Assembly: GCF_014647515.1 (NCBI RefSeq) | Contig: NZ_BMPI01000068.1 | Coordinates: 1 to 63,128, forward strand | DNA: 63,128 nucleotides | Source: Dactylosporangium sucinum | GTDB lineage: Bacteria; Actinomycetota; Actinomycetes; Mycobacteriales; Micromonosporaceae | Direction: 5' to 3' | Part shown: piece by piece, positions 50,534-60,096 of the stretch | Layout of the letters: each line of letters starts with the position of its first letter | Numbering within the stretch: the stretch's first letter is position 1 | Program-made: the position numbers and the translations under genes | Notes under the pieces: model-generated | Databases searched by the model: none | The model's input: only the letters and a program-made list of their open reading frames with translations | What the model was told of the DNA's origin: nothing

Positions 50534-52465
50534 TCAGGCCGCGTTCTCGGCAAGGCTCGGAGGCTTTCGGGTACGGATACCGGCCGCTGCTGCCGCCACG
50601 GTGAGCAGCAGGCAGGTGACGCCGATGCCGAGCAGCGGGAGCCATGGGATGGTGATGGGCACGGCGAAGCCGGCCAGGTCGGCCGTGATGGCGCGGCGTA
50701 CGAGCCAGCCCAGCAGTACGGTGGTGGCGCCGCCCAGGAGCAGGCCGGTGCCGCAGACGAGGGCGGCCTGCCAGATGGCGGCTCGCCGGACCTGGTCGGG
50801 GCTCGCGCCGAGGAGCTGGACCAGGTCGCGTTGCCGGCGCCGCTGGGCGGCGCCGATGAGGGTGGCGTTGACGATCGCGATGGCGGCGTAGACGCCGGCC
50901 GGTCCGAGCAGGATGGTGAGGCCGAGGTTGTTGGCCCGGCGGGTCTGCGCTGTGGTGGCGTCGATCCAGTCGCCGGAGTCGAGGATCCGGCTGTCGGTGC
51001 CGGCGAGCGTGCGCCGGAGAGCGTCGCGCGCCGTGGCGGTATCGGCGCGCGGGACGACGAAGATGGTCCCGGTCGCGCGGCCGGCGGCGGGTGGCAGCAG
51101 GTCGGCTGGGATGACAAGGTCGCCGTACAGGTCGGGCGCGTCGGGGATGACGGCGACGACGCGCAGCGGGACCCGGTCGCCGTCGATCCACACCGTGATG
51201 GTGCCGCCCAGGCCGATGCCGGCGTCGGTGACCCACGTGGTGGTGACCGCGACACTGCGTCCGTGGAAGTTGCCGAGGGTGCCGCGGGTCGCGGTCAGGC
51301 TCCGGGCGGCGACGGCGGTGGCGGGGTCGATGATCTCGACCTGGTCGCGCTCGCCGGGGCGGCCGTTGTCGTCGCGTTGGAGCATGACCTGCCGGCGTGC
51401 GTCGGCGATCGCGACGGTCTGGTCGGATGCGACCGACGCGGCCGCGGCCGGGCTGTCCGCCTCGACGACGAGCGGCGCGCGCAGCCGGGCCCGATCCTGC
51501 GCGGTCGTCCAATCGGCGGTGAAGCTGAGGGCCAGCAGCAGCGACCCGGCGATGGCGGAGATGGCCACGACCGGGGCGGCGACCGCGGCGGTGGCGCGGG
51601 TGCCGGCGCGCACCTCGTCGCGGGCCATCCGGGCCGTCACGTCCCGGTTGATGCACGGGCGGGCAAGCAGGGCGGCGAGCCGCGGGATGACGGCGGGGCC
51701 GATGCTCATCAGGCCGATCACGACCACCTCGGGCAGCAGGATGGAGGCGATCAGCGCGAACAGCGGAGGCAGGTCGGCGGCGACGATGACGGCGGCCACC
51801 AGGCCGCCGAAGCACAGCGCCGCGACGGCGAACTGGACGATGCTGGGCCGGGTTCGCTCGATCGCGGCCTCCCGCAGGGCGGCGCTGGGAGTGATCCGGG
51901 CAGCCCGCCGCGAGGATCGCCAGGCTCCGAGGAGCGCGACCACCGCACCGGTGGGTGCGGCGACCGTCCAGGCGATCCACGGGCTCGGGGGCTGGAGGTC
52001 GAGCGTGGTGATCCCGATGGCCCGCACCAGCCACAGCACCACCGGGCCCAGCGACGTGCCGAGCAGACCGCCCACCGTGGTGGCCGCGGCCGCGACGACG
52101 ACGGACTCGCCCAGCAGGAGCCGGCGCACCTGCCGGGGCGTCGCGCCGACCAGGCGCAGCAGGCCGAGCTCGCGCCGCCGGCCGGCCACGACGAAGCCGA
52201 ACGTGCTGCCGACCACGAAGAGGGCCATGAACGCCGAGATCGCCGACATCATGCCGAACATCGCGGCCAGGTCGTCGAGCTGCGCACGCTGATCGGCGGT
52301 GACGCCGGGCCGGCCGCCGGTGGCGTCGACGCTTCCGATGAGCGTCACGGTGACGGCGATCAGGACGACGCCGAACAGCAACGCGACGAAGGCGCCCAAG
52401 TAGCCGCGCCATGAGCTGTGAACGGTCTGCCTGGCCAGGGTCAGCATCGTCGGGGCCCGCATCAT
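50534..52465 (-). CDS. FtsX-like ABC permease (MacB/BceB type)
   Basis: 643 residues. Two FtsX domains: one near residues 65-200 (STFGFVVAGRRRELGLLRLVGATPRQVRRLL) and one near 520-630 (GAAQRRRQRDLVQLLGASPDQVRRAA), with a large extracellular region between about 330 and 510. This is the architecture of macrolide or cell-wall-antibiotic extrusion permeases. It overlaps the ATPase gene by 4 nt. Confidence 0.9.
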   Translation of the reverse strand: MMRAPTMLTLARQTVHSSWRGYLGAFVALLFGVVLIAVTVTLIGSVDATGGRPGVTADQRAQLDDLAAMFGMMSAISAFMALFVVGSTFGFVVAGRRRELGLLRLVGATPRQVRRLLLGESVVVAAAATTVGGLLGTSLGPVVLWLVRAIGITTLDLQPPSPWIAWTVAAPTGAVVALLGAWRSSRRAARITPSAALREAAIERTRPSIVQFAVAALCFGGLVAAVIVAADLPPLFALIASILLPEVVVIGLMSIGPAVIPRLAALLARPCINRDVTARMARDEVRAGTRATAAVAAPVVAISAIAGSLLLALSFTADWTTAQDRARLRAPLVVEADSPAAAASVASDQTVAIADARRQVMLQRDDNGRPGERDQVEIIDPATAVAARSLTATRGTLGNFHGRSVAVTTTWVTDAGIGLGGTITVWIDGDRVPLRVVAVIPDAPDLYGDLVIPADLLPPAAGRATGTIFVVPRADTATARDALRRTLAGTDSRILDSGDWIDATTAQTRRANNLGLTILLGPAGVYAAIAIVNATLIGAAQRRRQRDLVQLLGASPDQVRRAAIWQAALVCGTGLLLGGATTVLLGWLVRRAITADLAGFAVPITIPWLPLLGIGVTCLLLTVAAAAAGIRTRKPPSLAENAA

Positions 52466-53196
52466 CGCTCCAGGTCGTTCATCGTCGCGGCGATCTGACC
52501 GGCGTCGGCGCGCGCGAGGTGACCGACGATCTGCCCGTCGGCGAGGAACAGCACACCGTCCGCGTACGAGGCGGCCAGCGGATCGTGGGTCACCATGACG
52601 ACGCTCTGGCCACCGTCGGTCAGCGACCGCAGGAGTTCGAGCACGTCGCGTCCGGTGCCGCGATCGAGGGCGCCGGTGGGTTCGTCGGCGAACAGCACGT
52701 CGGGCCGGCCGTGCAGCGCCCGGGCGATCGCGACCCGCTGCTGCTGGCCGCCGGACAGCTCCGAGGGCCGGCGCCGGGCGTGCTCGGAGAGGCCGACGTG
52801 GGCCAGGGCGGTCCGCACGGTGGCCGGGTCGACACGGCGTCCGGCCAGGCGGGCGGGCAGCGCGACGTTGTCGAACGCGGTGAGTGCGTCGAGGAGGTTG
52901 TAGGACTGGAACACGAACGCCATCGACGTACGCCGGAAGCGGGTCAGCTCGGTCTCGTTCAGCTCGTCGAGCCGGGTGTCGCCGATGGTCACCCGCCCGC
53001 CGGTCGGCCGGTCGAGGCCGGCGGCGAGCTGGAGCAGGGTGGACTTGCCCGAGCCGGACGGTCCCATGATCGCGGTGAACGTGCCACGCTGGAACACGTG
53101 GGTCACGCTCCGCAGTGCGTGCACCGAGCCGGCGCGCGAGCGAAAGGTGCGGGTGAGACCGTCGAGCGTGACGGCCGCCGAGGATGCCTGATGCAT
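52462..53196 (-). CDS. MacB/LolD-type ABC ATPase
   Basis: 244 residues from ATG 53196. Walker A GPSGSGKSTLLQLAAGLD, Q-loop VFQSYNLLDALTAFDNV, signature LSGGQQQRVAIARALHG and Walker B VLFADEPTGALDRGTG are all intact. It works with the FtsX-like permease. It is divergent from the sensor kinase, with an 18-bp inverted repeat between them. Confidence 0.93.
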   Translation of the reverse strand: MHQASSAAVTLDGLTRTFRSRAGSVHALRSVTHVFQRGTFTAIMGPSGSGKSTLLQLAAGLDRPTGGRVTIGDTRLDELNETELTRFRRTSMAFVFQSYNLLDALTAFDNVALPARLAGRRVDPATVRTALAHVGLSEHARRRPSELSGGQQQRVAIARALHGRPDVLFADEPTGALDRGTGRDVLELLRSLTDGGQSVVMVTHDPLAASYADGVLFLADGQIVGHLARADAGQIAATMNDLER

Positions 53197-53252
53197 GCCC
53201 TCAGTGCACCCGCGGGCGCCGCCTGCCACACGGGCTTGGACGCGACTTCGGG

Positions 53253-53270
53253 GGTAGCGCGTACGCTACC
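53253..53270. promoter_or_regulatory. 18-bp inverted repeat between ABC operon and two-component genes
   Basis: GGTAGCG-CGTA-CGCTACC is a perfect dyad in the 107-bp divergent space. It is the best candidate site for the response regulator at 54515, which would then control the ABC/CPBP operon and perhaps its own operon. Confidence 0.7.
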
Positions 53271-53303
53271 GCGCGCGGCCGATGTGATCCGTAGGGTTGG
53301 CGT

Positions 53304-54530
53304 ATGAGCGACGCCTGGACGGCTGTACGCGGACGCCCCGCACGGTTCCTGGCGTCGGCGTGGCCGTGGCGCTCGCTGGCGTATGTGGGCGGCACCGTGC
53401 CCATCGGCCTCGTCTGGCTGATCCTCCTGCTCGTGGTGCTCAGCGTGGGCGTGGCCACGATCGTCGTGGTCGCGGGGCTGTTCGTGCTCGCCGGCGTTCC
53501 GACGCTCGCCCGCCTCGCCGCCGCGGGTGAGCGGCGCCGGCTCCGGTTGATCTTCCCCGGGCGGCCGGTGGGCCGGCCATCTCCGCTGCGCGACCGGGAC
53601 CAGGGCCGCGCGTCCTGGCCGGAGGCGGGCGTCACGGTCCTGCTGGCGACGGTGTTCTGGGTCGTGGACGCCGTGGTGGTGGTGATGCTGTCGGCACCGG
53701 TCGTGCTGCTGCTCGCTCCGGTGCTGATCCGTTACGACGTGGTCGACGTCGCCGGGTGGCGGATCGACAGCACCGGTGAGGCGTGGGCCGCGGTGGCCGC
53801 CGGACTCGGCACGCTGGTCCTGCTGGCATACGCGGTCACCGCGCTGGCCTGCGGCCAGGCGGCGTTGGTGCGGCACCTGCTCGACCCGCCCGAGGCCCGG
53901 CTGGCCGAGGCGGTCCAGCAGCTGCGCCGCTCCAGAAGCGGGCTGGTCGACGCGTTCGAGACCGAGCGCCGCCGGATCGAGCGCGATCTCCACGACGGCG
54001 TCCAGCAGCGCCTCGTCGCGCTGACCATGACACTGGGCAGCGCCGAGCTGGACCTGCCCGACGGCCCCGGCCTCGACCTCGTCCGCGAGGCGCACCATCA
54101 GGCCGAGCAGGCCCTCGCCGACCTGCGCACCACGATCCGCGGCATCCACCCCCAGGTGCTGACCGACCACGGCCTCGCCGCGGCCGTCCACGAGATCGCC
54201 GGCCGGTCGCCCGTGCCGGTCCACCTCGATCTCGCCCTGAACGGCAGGCTCCCGCCCGCGGTCGAGGCCGCGGCCTACTTCTTCGTCAGCGAGAACCTCA
54301 CCAACGTCGCCCGCCACGCCCGGGCGCGATCGGCGCAGGTGCACGCGTGGACCGACGACGACGCGCTGATCGTCTCGGTCGTCGACGACGGCGTGGGCGG
54401 CGCCGACCCGCAGGCCGGCACCGGCCTCGCCGGACTGCGGGCCCGGCTCGACGCCCTCGACGGCGACCTGCGCATCACCAGCCCCGACGGCGGCCCGACC
54501 CAGGTGAGGATGACGTGCCCGATCCGCTGA
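53304..54530 (+). CDS. Sensor histidine kinase (DesK-type)
   Basis: 408 residues. Four membrane helices up to about residue 190, then RRRIERDLHDGVQQRLVALTMTLG with the phospho-His. The ATPase part has FFVSENLTNVARHARA, VVDDGVGGAD and GTGLAGLRARL. The HDGVQQ variant is common in kinases next to MacB-type transporters. It overlaps the regulator gene by 16 nt. Confidence 0.93.
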   Translation: MSDAWTAVRGRPARFLASAWPWRSLAYVGGTVPIGLVWLILLLVVLSVGVATIVVVAGLFVLAGVPTLARLAAAGERRRLRLIFPGRPVGRPSPLRDRDQGRASWPEAGVTVLLATVFWVVDAVVVVMLSAPVVLLLAPVLIRYDVVDVAGWRIDSTGEAWAAVAAGLGTLVLLAYAVTALACGQAALVRHLLDPPEARLAEAVQQLRRSRSGLVDAFETERRRIERDLHDGVQQRLVALTMTLGSAELDLPDGPGLDLVREAHHQAEQALADLRTTIRGIHPQVLTDHGLAAAVHEIAGRSPVPVHLDLALNGRLPPAVEAAAYFFVSENLTNVARHARARSAQVHAWTDDDALIVSVVDDGVGGADPQAGTGLAGLRARLDALDGDLRITSPDGGPTQVRMTCPIR

Positions 54531-55189
54531 CGCCGCGGCCGAAGGCGCTGCGGATCGTGGTCGCCGAGGACGCGGCCCTGCTCCGAGAAGGGCTGGTGCG
54601 GATCCTCGAACGCGCCGGGCACGAGGTCGTCGCGGCCGTCGCCGACGCGCAGGCCCTGCTGACCTACGCGGGCAACTGCCGCCCCGACCTGGTCGTCACC
54701 GACATCCGCATGCCACCCACCCACACCGACGAGGGACTGCGGGCGGCGGCGACCATCCGGGCCGCTCATCCCGGCATCGCGATCATGTTGCTGTCGGCCT
54801 ATGTCGCCGACGCCTACGTCGGCGAGCTGCTCGACTCAACCCCCGGCGGGGGCATCGGCTACCTGCTCAAGGACCGGGTCGGCCACGTACGCGACTTCCT
54901 CGACAGCATCGACCGGGTCGCGGCGGGCGGCACGGTCATCGACGCGGAGGTTGTCCGCCAACTCGTCGGCCTCCGGCACGCCGACGGTCCGCTCGCGGGC
55001 CTCACCGAACGCGAACGCGAGGTTCTCGCGCTGATGGCCGAGGGCCACACCAACCACGCGATCGCCGGCAAGCTGTTCGTGAGCGAGGCGGCGGTGCGCA
55101 AGCACGTCGGCAACATCTTCGCCAAGCTGCCGCTCGACCCGCACTCGGATCGCCGGGTCTCGGCCGTCCTCACTTACCTGCGCAGCTGA
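54515..55189 (+). CDS. NarL-family response regulator
   Basis: 224 residues from GTG 54515. The receiver has VVAEDAALLREGL, Asp in LVVTDIRMPPTHTDEG, Ser in MLLSAYVADAYV and Lys in YLLKDRV. The LuxR HTH is LTEREREVLALMAEGHTNHAIAGKLFVSEAAVRKHV. It belongs to the subclass with the DIRMPPTHTDEG receiver loop. It is coupled to the kinase. Confidence 0.92.
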   Translation: MPDPLTPRPKALRIVVAEDAALLREGLVRILERAGHEVVAAVADAQALLTYAGNCRPDLVVTDIRMPPTHTDEGLRAAATIRAAHPGIAIMLLSAYVADAYVGELLDSTPGGGIGYLLKDRVGHVRDFLDSIDRVAAGGTVIDAEVVRQLVGLRHADGPLAGLTEREREVLALMAEGHTNHAIAGKLFVSEAAVRKHVGNIFAKLPLDPHSDRRVSAVLTYLRS

Positions 55190-55200
55190 CCGAGTGTCGA

Positions 55201-56421
55201 TCACCGCACCGGATCAGCCGCTTCGGCGCGCCGACGAATTTTGAACCGAGCTTTCGGCCCGATACCGACGGCGCCGAGGGTCAACAGGGCTGCGGCGACA
55301 ACGGCGCCGGTGAGATAGGCCGATGCCGGGGTGCTGTGGTCCAGGACGATGCCCGCGACGGCTGAGGCAGCGGCAGCGCCGGCGTTGACCGCGGTGTTGA
55401 CCCAGGTGTGCGCCTCGAGCCGGGTGCGGTCGTCGGTGAGGGTGTCGGCGACCAGGTATCCGCTGACCATCGCCGGGGCCAGGGCGAGGCCGGTGACGAC
55501 GAGGCCGACGCCGAGGACAGCCACCGGGCCCGCAGCGGCCAGCAGAGCGCAGGCGGCGGTCATGGCGACGGTGAGCAGGATGAGCCTGATGCGCGGGCCG
55601 GTGATCCAGGCGCGTGCGCCATAGGCGAGGCCGCCGATCCCACTGCCCAGGGCGAGCGCCCCCAGCAGGATGCCGGCGAGGGTGTCGTGGGGGGCCGTCT
55701 GCGCCGGGACGATCACGCCGACGCTGCCGACGACCACGCCGGTCGCCGAAGTAACGATCAGGGTTGGCACGAATCCTCCGGCGCGGAGCACGGCGAGGCG
55801 CTTGGCGCTGCCGGCGTCGCGCGGTGCCCCGGCCGGGGGACGGGTCGATGTCGAGGTCATGAGGAAGCAGCCCGCCAAGGCCAGCGCGGCGGAAGCCGCC
55901 AAGCCCGTCTCAGGGACGGTGAGGGCCATGACCACGCCGCTGACGAGCGGCCCGAGCGTATAGACGATCTCCTCGCTGACGGCGTCGAGGCTGTAGGCGC
56001 GGGTGACGTCCTCGGGACGGGTGACGAGCAGCCGCCACCGCATTCGCATTGCGGCGCCCACCGGGGGCGCCGACGCGCCGGCGGCGATCGCACAAAGGAC
56101 CAGTGTCACGGGTGGGGCCGAGAGCGTGGCCGCCACAAGCACCGCGATGGCGCCGAGGGCGTATCCGATCGCGAGGACGCGGAGTCCGAAACGTTGCCCC
56201 CTGCGGTCCACCAACCGCGCGCGTGCCGGAGCAGCGATGACGTTGGCGAGTCCGAGCGCCCCGCTCGTGATTCCCGCGATCGCATACGAGTCCGTGCGGT
56301 CGGCAACCAGGACGATGCAGCTGAGCGTCACCATGGCGAAGGACATCCGCCCCAGGGCGGACGGGATGAAGACCCGCAGGGCTCCGGGCGCGGCGAGTGT
56401 CGAGAGGTAGGACCGGCTCAC
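55201..56421 (-). CDS. MFS transporter
   Basis: 406 residues from GTG 56421, overlapping the ArsR-like gene stop (GTGA). Twelve helices; PSALGRMSFAMVTLSCIVLVADRTDSYAIAGITSGALGLANVI, then APARARLVDRRGQRFGLRVLA, place it in the MFS_1 group of small-molecule exporters. It is probably controlled by the preceding repressor. The substrate is unknown. Confidence 0.9.
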   Translation of the reverse strand: MSRSYLSTLAAPGALRVFIPSALGRMSFAMVTLSCIVLVADRTDSYAIAGITSGALGLANVIAAPARARLVDRRGQRFGLRVLAIGYALGAIAVLVAATLSAPPVTLVLCAIAAGASAPPVGAAMRMRWRLLVTRPEDVTRAYSLDAVSEEIVYTLGPLVSGVVMALTVPETGLAASAALALAGCFLMTSTSTRPPAGAPRDAGSAKRLAVLRAGGFVPTLIVTSATGVVVGSVGVIVPAQTAPHDTLAGILLGALALGSGIGGLAYGARAWITGPRIRLILLTVAMTAACALLAAAGPVAVLGVGLVVTGLALAPAMVSGYLVADTLTDDRTRLEAHTWVNTAVNAGAAAASAVAGIVLDHSTPASAYLTGAVVAAALLTLGAVGIGPKARFKIRRRAEAADPVR

Positions 56422-56930
56422 TGCTCGGTCTCCGCGAGCCGGAAGACCGCTACGGACGTGGCGAGCCGCACGCGGCCATGCCCATGGGGTCCGGCCGCGT
56501 CGTGCAGCAACGCGCCGATCTCGCGGGCGAGCCGGGCGACGCGCTCGGCCGTCGCGGGATCGACCCAACCCTCGAAGTCAGTGAAGACGGGCGGCTCCTC
56601 CGCCGCGATGCCGTGCGCGCGTCTCGCCAGCTCCTGGCCCATGCCCTGCGCGAGCAGCCGGAAGTCGGCACTCGTGCGAAGCTGCTCACCCGACGCGGGG
56701 TTGTGCCGGTAGATCTTCGCCGTCCCGCCGCGCACCTGTGTCGTGCCGACGACCTCGACCAGCCCTGCCTGCTCCAGCTTCCGCAGATGAAAGCTGACGT
56801 TCGCCGGACGCTCGCCGAGGCGGCGTGCGATTTCCGACGCACTCAACTGCTCGCCCGACAGCAATGACAACAGCCGCAGCCGGAGCGGATGCGCCACCGC
56901 ACGCAGCGTTCGCCGTTCACCCTGCAACAT
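56418..56930 (-). CDS. ArsR-type winged-helix regulator of the MFS gene
   Basis: 170 residues from ATG 56930. LRAVAHPLRLRLLSLLSGEQLSASEIARRLGERPANVSFHLRKLEQAGLVEVV is an HTH_20 domain; a longer effector region follows (FRLLAQGMGQELARRAHGI). Its start codon lies inside AACATATGTT, a 10-bp palindrome (56926-56935) that is a good operator candidate. An alternative ATG at 56957 would add nine residues. No metal-binding residues are evident. Confidence 0.88.
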   Translation of the reverse strand: MLQGERRTLRAVAHPLRLRLLSLLSGEQLSASEIARRLGERPANVSFHLRKLEQAGLVEVVGTTQVRGGTAKIYRHNPASGEQLRTSADFRLLAQGMGQELARRAHGIAAEEPPVFTDFEGWVDPATAERVARLAREIGALLHDAAGPHGHGRVRLATSVAVFRLAETEQ

Positions 56931-57159
56931 ATGTTTAAGGGTAGCTGTTCCGAGCATGATCCGCGAGGCCGACGTTGACAGCACCAGCATCGACCACCGC
57001 CGGCTGGGCGAATGCGGGCGCTGTGAGCTGGCTGTCGGCGCCGTCGCGTAGCACCCCCGGCGCCAGGTGCGGCGCCGGGGCTTCGTCGAACGCTTCGACG
57101 ACCACGATCCGGGTGAACGCGCGCAGCAGCCGCCCAGTCCCGATGCCGGTTTCGGCGGT

Positions 57160-59346
57160 CTACACGGCAGACGGTTCGGCGGCGGGCGTGGAAGGCGTCC
57201 TGGGGCGCGTCCGGCGTGCGGGCCACAGGGCACGGTCGCCGAGTAGCCGGACGATGGCGGGGACCAGGAGTGGCCGGATGAGGAAGGTGTCCAGCAGGAT
57301 ACCGAAGGCCATGGCGAAGCCGAACTGGAACAGTTCGCGGATCGGCTGGGTCATCAGGACGGCGAAGGTTGCCGCGAGGATGAGACCTGCGGAGGAGACG
57401 ACGCCGCCGGTGCGGGTCAGGGCGGCGGTGATGGCCTTGGCCGGGGGCAAGGTGCGCAGTTCCTGTTTGAACCGGCTCATGATGAAGATGTTGTAGTCGA
57501 CGCCGAGCGCGACGAGGAAGACGAAGATGTATGCGGTGACGCGGTTGCCGATGCCTTCGTCGCCGAGGACGGTCACGGTGAAGAACGTGGTGGCGCCCAG
57601 GGTGGCCAGGAACGACAGGATGAGGGTCGCGACCAGGTAGAGCGGTGCGAGAAGCGAGCGCAGCAGGAGGATGAGCACCGCCGTGACGATGGCGAGGACC
57701 AGGAGCACGATGAGGGTCGTGTCGCGGTCGAGGGCGGAACGGATGTCGGCGTTCTGCGCTGTTTCCCCTCCGATGAGCACCGTGGCGTCCTGCACTCCGG
57801 CCGCGTCGGCCGCGGCCCGCGTGGCCTGCTTGAGCGGAGCGATCGCGTCGAGCGCCTCGGAGCTGTACGGGTCGAGGTCGAGGACGACGTCGTAGAAGAC
57901 GGTCTTGCCGTCGTCGCCGAAGCGGGGATGCTGCCCGACCCGGCTGACATGGTCGGCGCCGGCGAGGGCGGCGGCGATGTCAGCGGGTGCGGGGCTGGAG
58001 CGCAGGTCGGCCTGGGAACGGACGACGACGGTGCTGGGTGCGATCTCGCCGGGCCCGAACTCCTCCTGGATGAGTTGCTGCCCGTGCTCCGACTCGGTGG
58101 CGGTACGGAAGCCGCTGAGGGTGTTGAAGCTCTCCTGGTAGCCGAGCAGTCCCGCGCTCATCACCACGAGCAGCGCGACGACGACCGAGGCGACCCGGAC
58201 CGGGGCCCGGGCGACGAGAGCGGCGACGCGGTGCCAGACGCCGGCGCCGCGACTGCGTTCGGCGGCCTTGACCACTCCCCCCGGCCAGAAGACGCTCCTG
58301 CCCAACAGGAGGACCAGGGCGGGGATGAAGGTGAACGCCACCAGTGCCATGACGGCCACGCCGAGGGCGAGGTACGGCCCGAAGCCGTGCAGCGCGGGGG
58401 AGGCGGCCACGAGCAGGGCGAACATGGCGAGCACGATGGTGGAGGCGCTGGCGAGGACCGATTCGGCGGTCCGGTGCACCGCGGTCTGCATCGCGCGCGC
58501 ACGGTCCGGCTCGTCGACCAGGGCCTCGCGGTAGCGGGCGGTGATGATCAGCGCGTAGTCCGTGCCCACCCCGAACAGCAACACGGTCATGATCGAGGCG
58601 GTCTGGGAGCTGACCGTGATGACTCCGGCGTCCGCGAGGAGCGCGCCGACCGTTTCCGACACCCGCATCGCCACGCCGACGGCGAGGAGCGGCACAAGCG
58701 CCATCAGCGGCGAGCGGTAGGTGGCCAGGAGGATGGCCAGGACGAGCGCAATGGTGGCCAGGAGCAGGACCTTGTCACCGCCGCTGAAGACCTTCACGGT
58801 GTCGGTGGCGATCCCGGCGGGGCCGGTCACGGCGACGTCGGTGGGCCCCGCACGGTCGGAGGCGAGCGTACGCACCTTGTCGACAGCGTTCTGGAAGGAC
58901 TCGTCCGAGGGGCTTCCGGTCATGGGCACGATGATCAGCTGGGCACCGCGGTCCTGCGAGACCAACTCGGCGGCGGCGTCGGGAGCGGTCACCGTGGAGA
59001 TGACGCTCGCGACCTGGTCGGGCCGGCCGGTTGCCGAGAGGGCCGCGGTGATACGGGCGACGGCTTCCCCGGTGCTCGCCGCAGCGTCGGCGCCCGTTCC
59101 GCGCACCACGATGATCGCCGGCGTCGCATCCTGGCCCGGAAGCTGCACGCGGACGAGGTCGCGGGCCTTCATGGAATCGGACGCGGCGGGCGGAAGGTTG
59201 GCGGAGGCGTTGTCCTCGACGGATTCCAGAGCCGGGGCGACCCCGGCGAGGAGGCCCGCGATCAGTACCCAGAACGCCACCACCACGGCGGCACGTTTCC
59301 TCGATCCCAGAAGACATCGGAGCGTACGGAAGTTCGTCGGTTGCAT
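57160..59346 (-). CDS. MMPL/RND-family transporter
   Basis: 728 residues from ATG 59346 (an in-frame ATG lies at 59364). Twelve helices in two halves with two large external domains; LFGVGTDYALIITARYREAL and FLVALGVDYNIFIMSRFKQEL are the paired TM4 and TM10 motifs with the proton-relay Asp-Tyr pairs. Such transporters export lipids, polyketides or drugs. The adjacent TetR gene and the 27-bp dyad between them suggest ligand-induced expression. Confidence 0.92.
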   Translation of the reverse strand: MQPTNFRTLRCLLGSRKRAAVVVAFWVLIAGLLAGVAPALESVEDNASANLPPAASDSMKARDLVRVQLPGQDATPAIIVVRGTGADAAASTGEAVARITAALSATGRPDQVASVISTVTAPDAAAELVSQDRGAQLIIVPMTGSPSDESFQNAVDKVRTLASDRAGPTDVAVTGPAGIATDTVKVFSGGDKVLLLATIALVLAILLATYRSPLMALVPLLAVGVAMRVSETVGALLADAGVITVSSQTASIMTVLLFGVGTDYALIITARYREALVDEPDRARAMQTAVHRTAESVLASASTIVLAMFALLVAASPALHGFGPYLALGVAVMALVAFTFIPALVLLLGRSVFWPGGVVKAAERSRGAGVWHRVAALVARAPVRVASVVVALLVVMSAGLLGYQESFNTLSGFRTATESEHGQQLIQEEFGPGEIAPSTVVVRSQADLRSSPAPADIAAALAGADHVSRVGQHPRFGDDGKTVFYDVVLDLDPYSSEALDAIAPLKQATRAAADAAGVQDATVLIGGETAQNADIRSALDRDTTLIVLLVLAIVTAVLILLLRSLLAPLYLVATLILSFLATLGATTFFTVTVLGDEGIGNRVTAYIFVFLVALGVDYNIFIMSRFKQELRTLPPAKAITAALTRTGGVVSSAGLILAATFAVLMTQPIRELFQFGFAMAFGILLDTFLIRPLLVPAIVRLLGDRALWPARRTRPRTPSTPAAEPSAV

Positions 59347-59376
59347 CGGCGGGCCTTCGATCACAGGTACGGACGG

Positions 59377-59403
59377 AACTTAGCGACAGGGTGTCTCTAA
59401 GTT
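59377..59403. promoter_or_regulatory. 27-bp near-perfect TetR operator between MMPL and TetR genes
   Basis: AACTTAGCGACA (59377-59388), a GGG centre and TGTCTCTAAGTT (59392-59403) form arms that match at 11 of 12 positions. The dyad lies 31 bp upstream of the MMPL start, where a repressor would block that promoter. Confidence 0.8.
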
Positions 59404-59490
59404 TCGTCAAGCTAGCACGGCCTCCTCGGCATCCCGGACGCAGGGGTAGATTGCGCGAGACAGTGCAGTGCCCGAGGCGGAGTGGAGAGA

Positions 59491-60096
59491 ATGCCCAAGA
59501 TCGAAGCCGGCAGTGTCCGCGAGCACCGGGCCCAGCGACTCGCTCAGCTGATCGACGCGACCGAGGCAATCCTGAACGAGGGCGGCGTGGAGGCCCTCAC
59601 CGCCGGCGCGGTCGCCGCGCGGGCCGGCATCGCCCGCAACAGCATCTACCGCTACTTCGACTCCATCGAAGACCTGCTGGAACTCGTCGTGACCCGGGAG
59701 TTCCCCGCCTGGATCGACGCCGTGGAGCAGGCCATCGCGGCCGAGACCACGCCCGAGGAGCAGGTGATCGCCTACGTCAGGGCCAATCTCGAGCAGGCCG
59801 CCCGCGGCACCCATGGCTGGCGAGCCGCGCTCTCGCGCGGCTCGCTCTCCCTGTCGGCGCGGGAGCGGGTGAAGAAGCTGCACATCGCGCTGCACGAGGC
59901 ACTCGCCCGGGTCGTGCGCGAACTGGGCCATCCGCAGCCAGAGCTGACCGTCGCCGTGCTCCAGGCCGTCGTCGACGCATGCATCCGCAGGATCGACCAG
60001 GGCGACGAACCGACGACCGTGTCCGAGTTCGCAGCGGGAGCCACACGTCGGCTGCTCGGGCACGACGACCGAACCGAACCTCCGCACCACCCGTGA
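59491..60096 (+). CDS. TetR-family repressor
   Basis: 201 residues from ATG 59491 (GTG 59482 also in frame). The HTH is IDATEAILNEGGVEALTAGAVAARAGIARNSIYRYFDSIEDLLELVV. The C-terminal domain is all helical with ARERVKKLHIALHEALARVV. It is divergent from the MMPL transporter and is probably its repressor through the 27-bp dyad. Confidence 0.92.
   Translation: MPKIEAGSVREHRAQRLAQLIDATEAILNEGGVEALTAGAVAARAGIARNSIYRYFDSIEDLLELVVTREFPAWIDAVEQAIAAETTPEEQVIAYVRANLEQAARGTHGWRAALSRGSLSLSARERVKKLHIALHEALARVVRELGHPQPELTVAVLQAVVDACIRRIDQGDEPTTVSEFAAGATRRLLGHDDRTEPPHHP

Noticed and set aside
56936..57159. Minus frame reading VVVEAFDEAPAPHLAPG between the MMPL and ArsR genes
   Set aside because: It has some protein-like character but no start, no ribosome site and no family I recognise; possibly the tail of a decayed gene.
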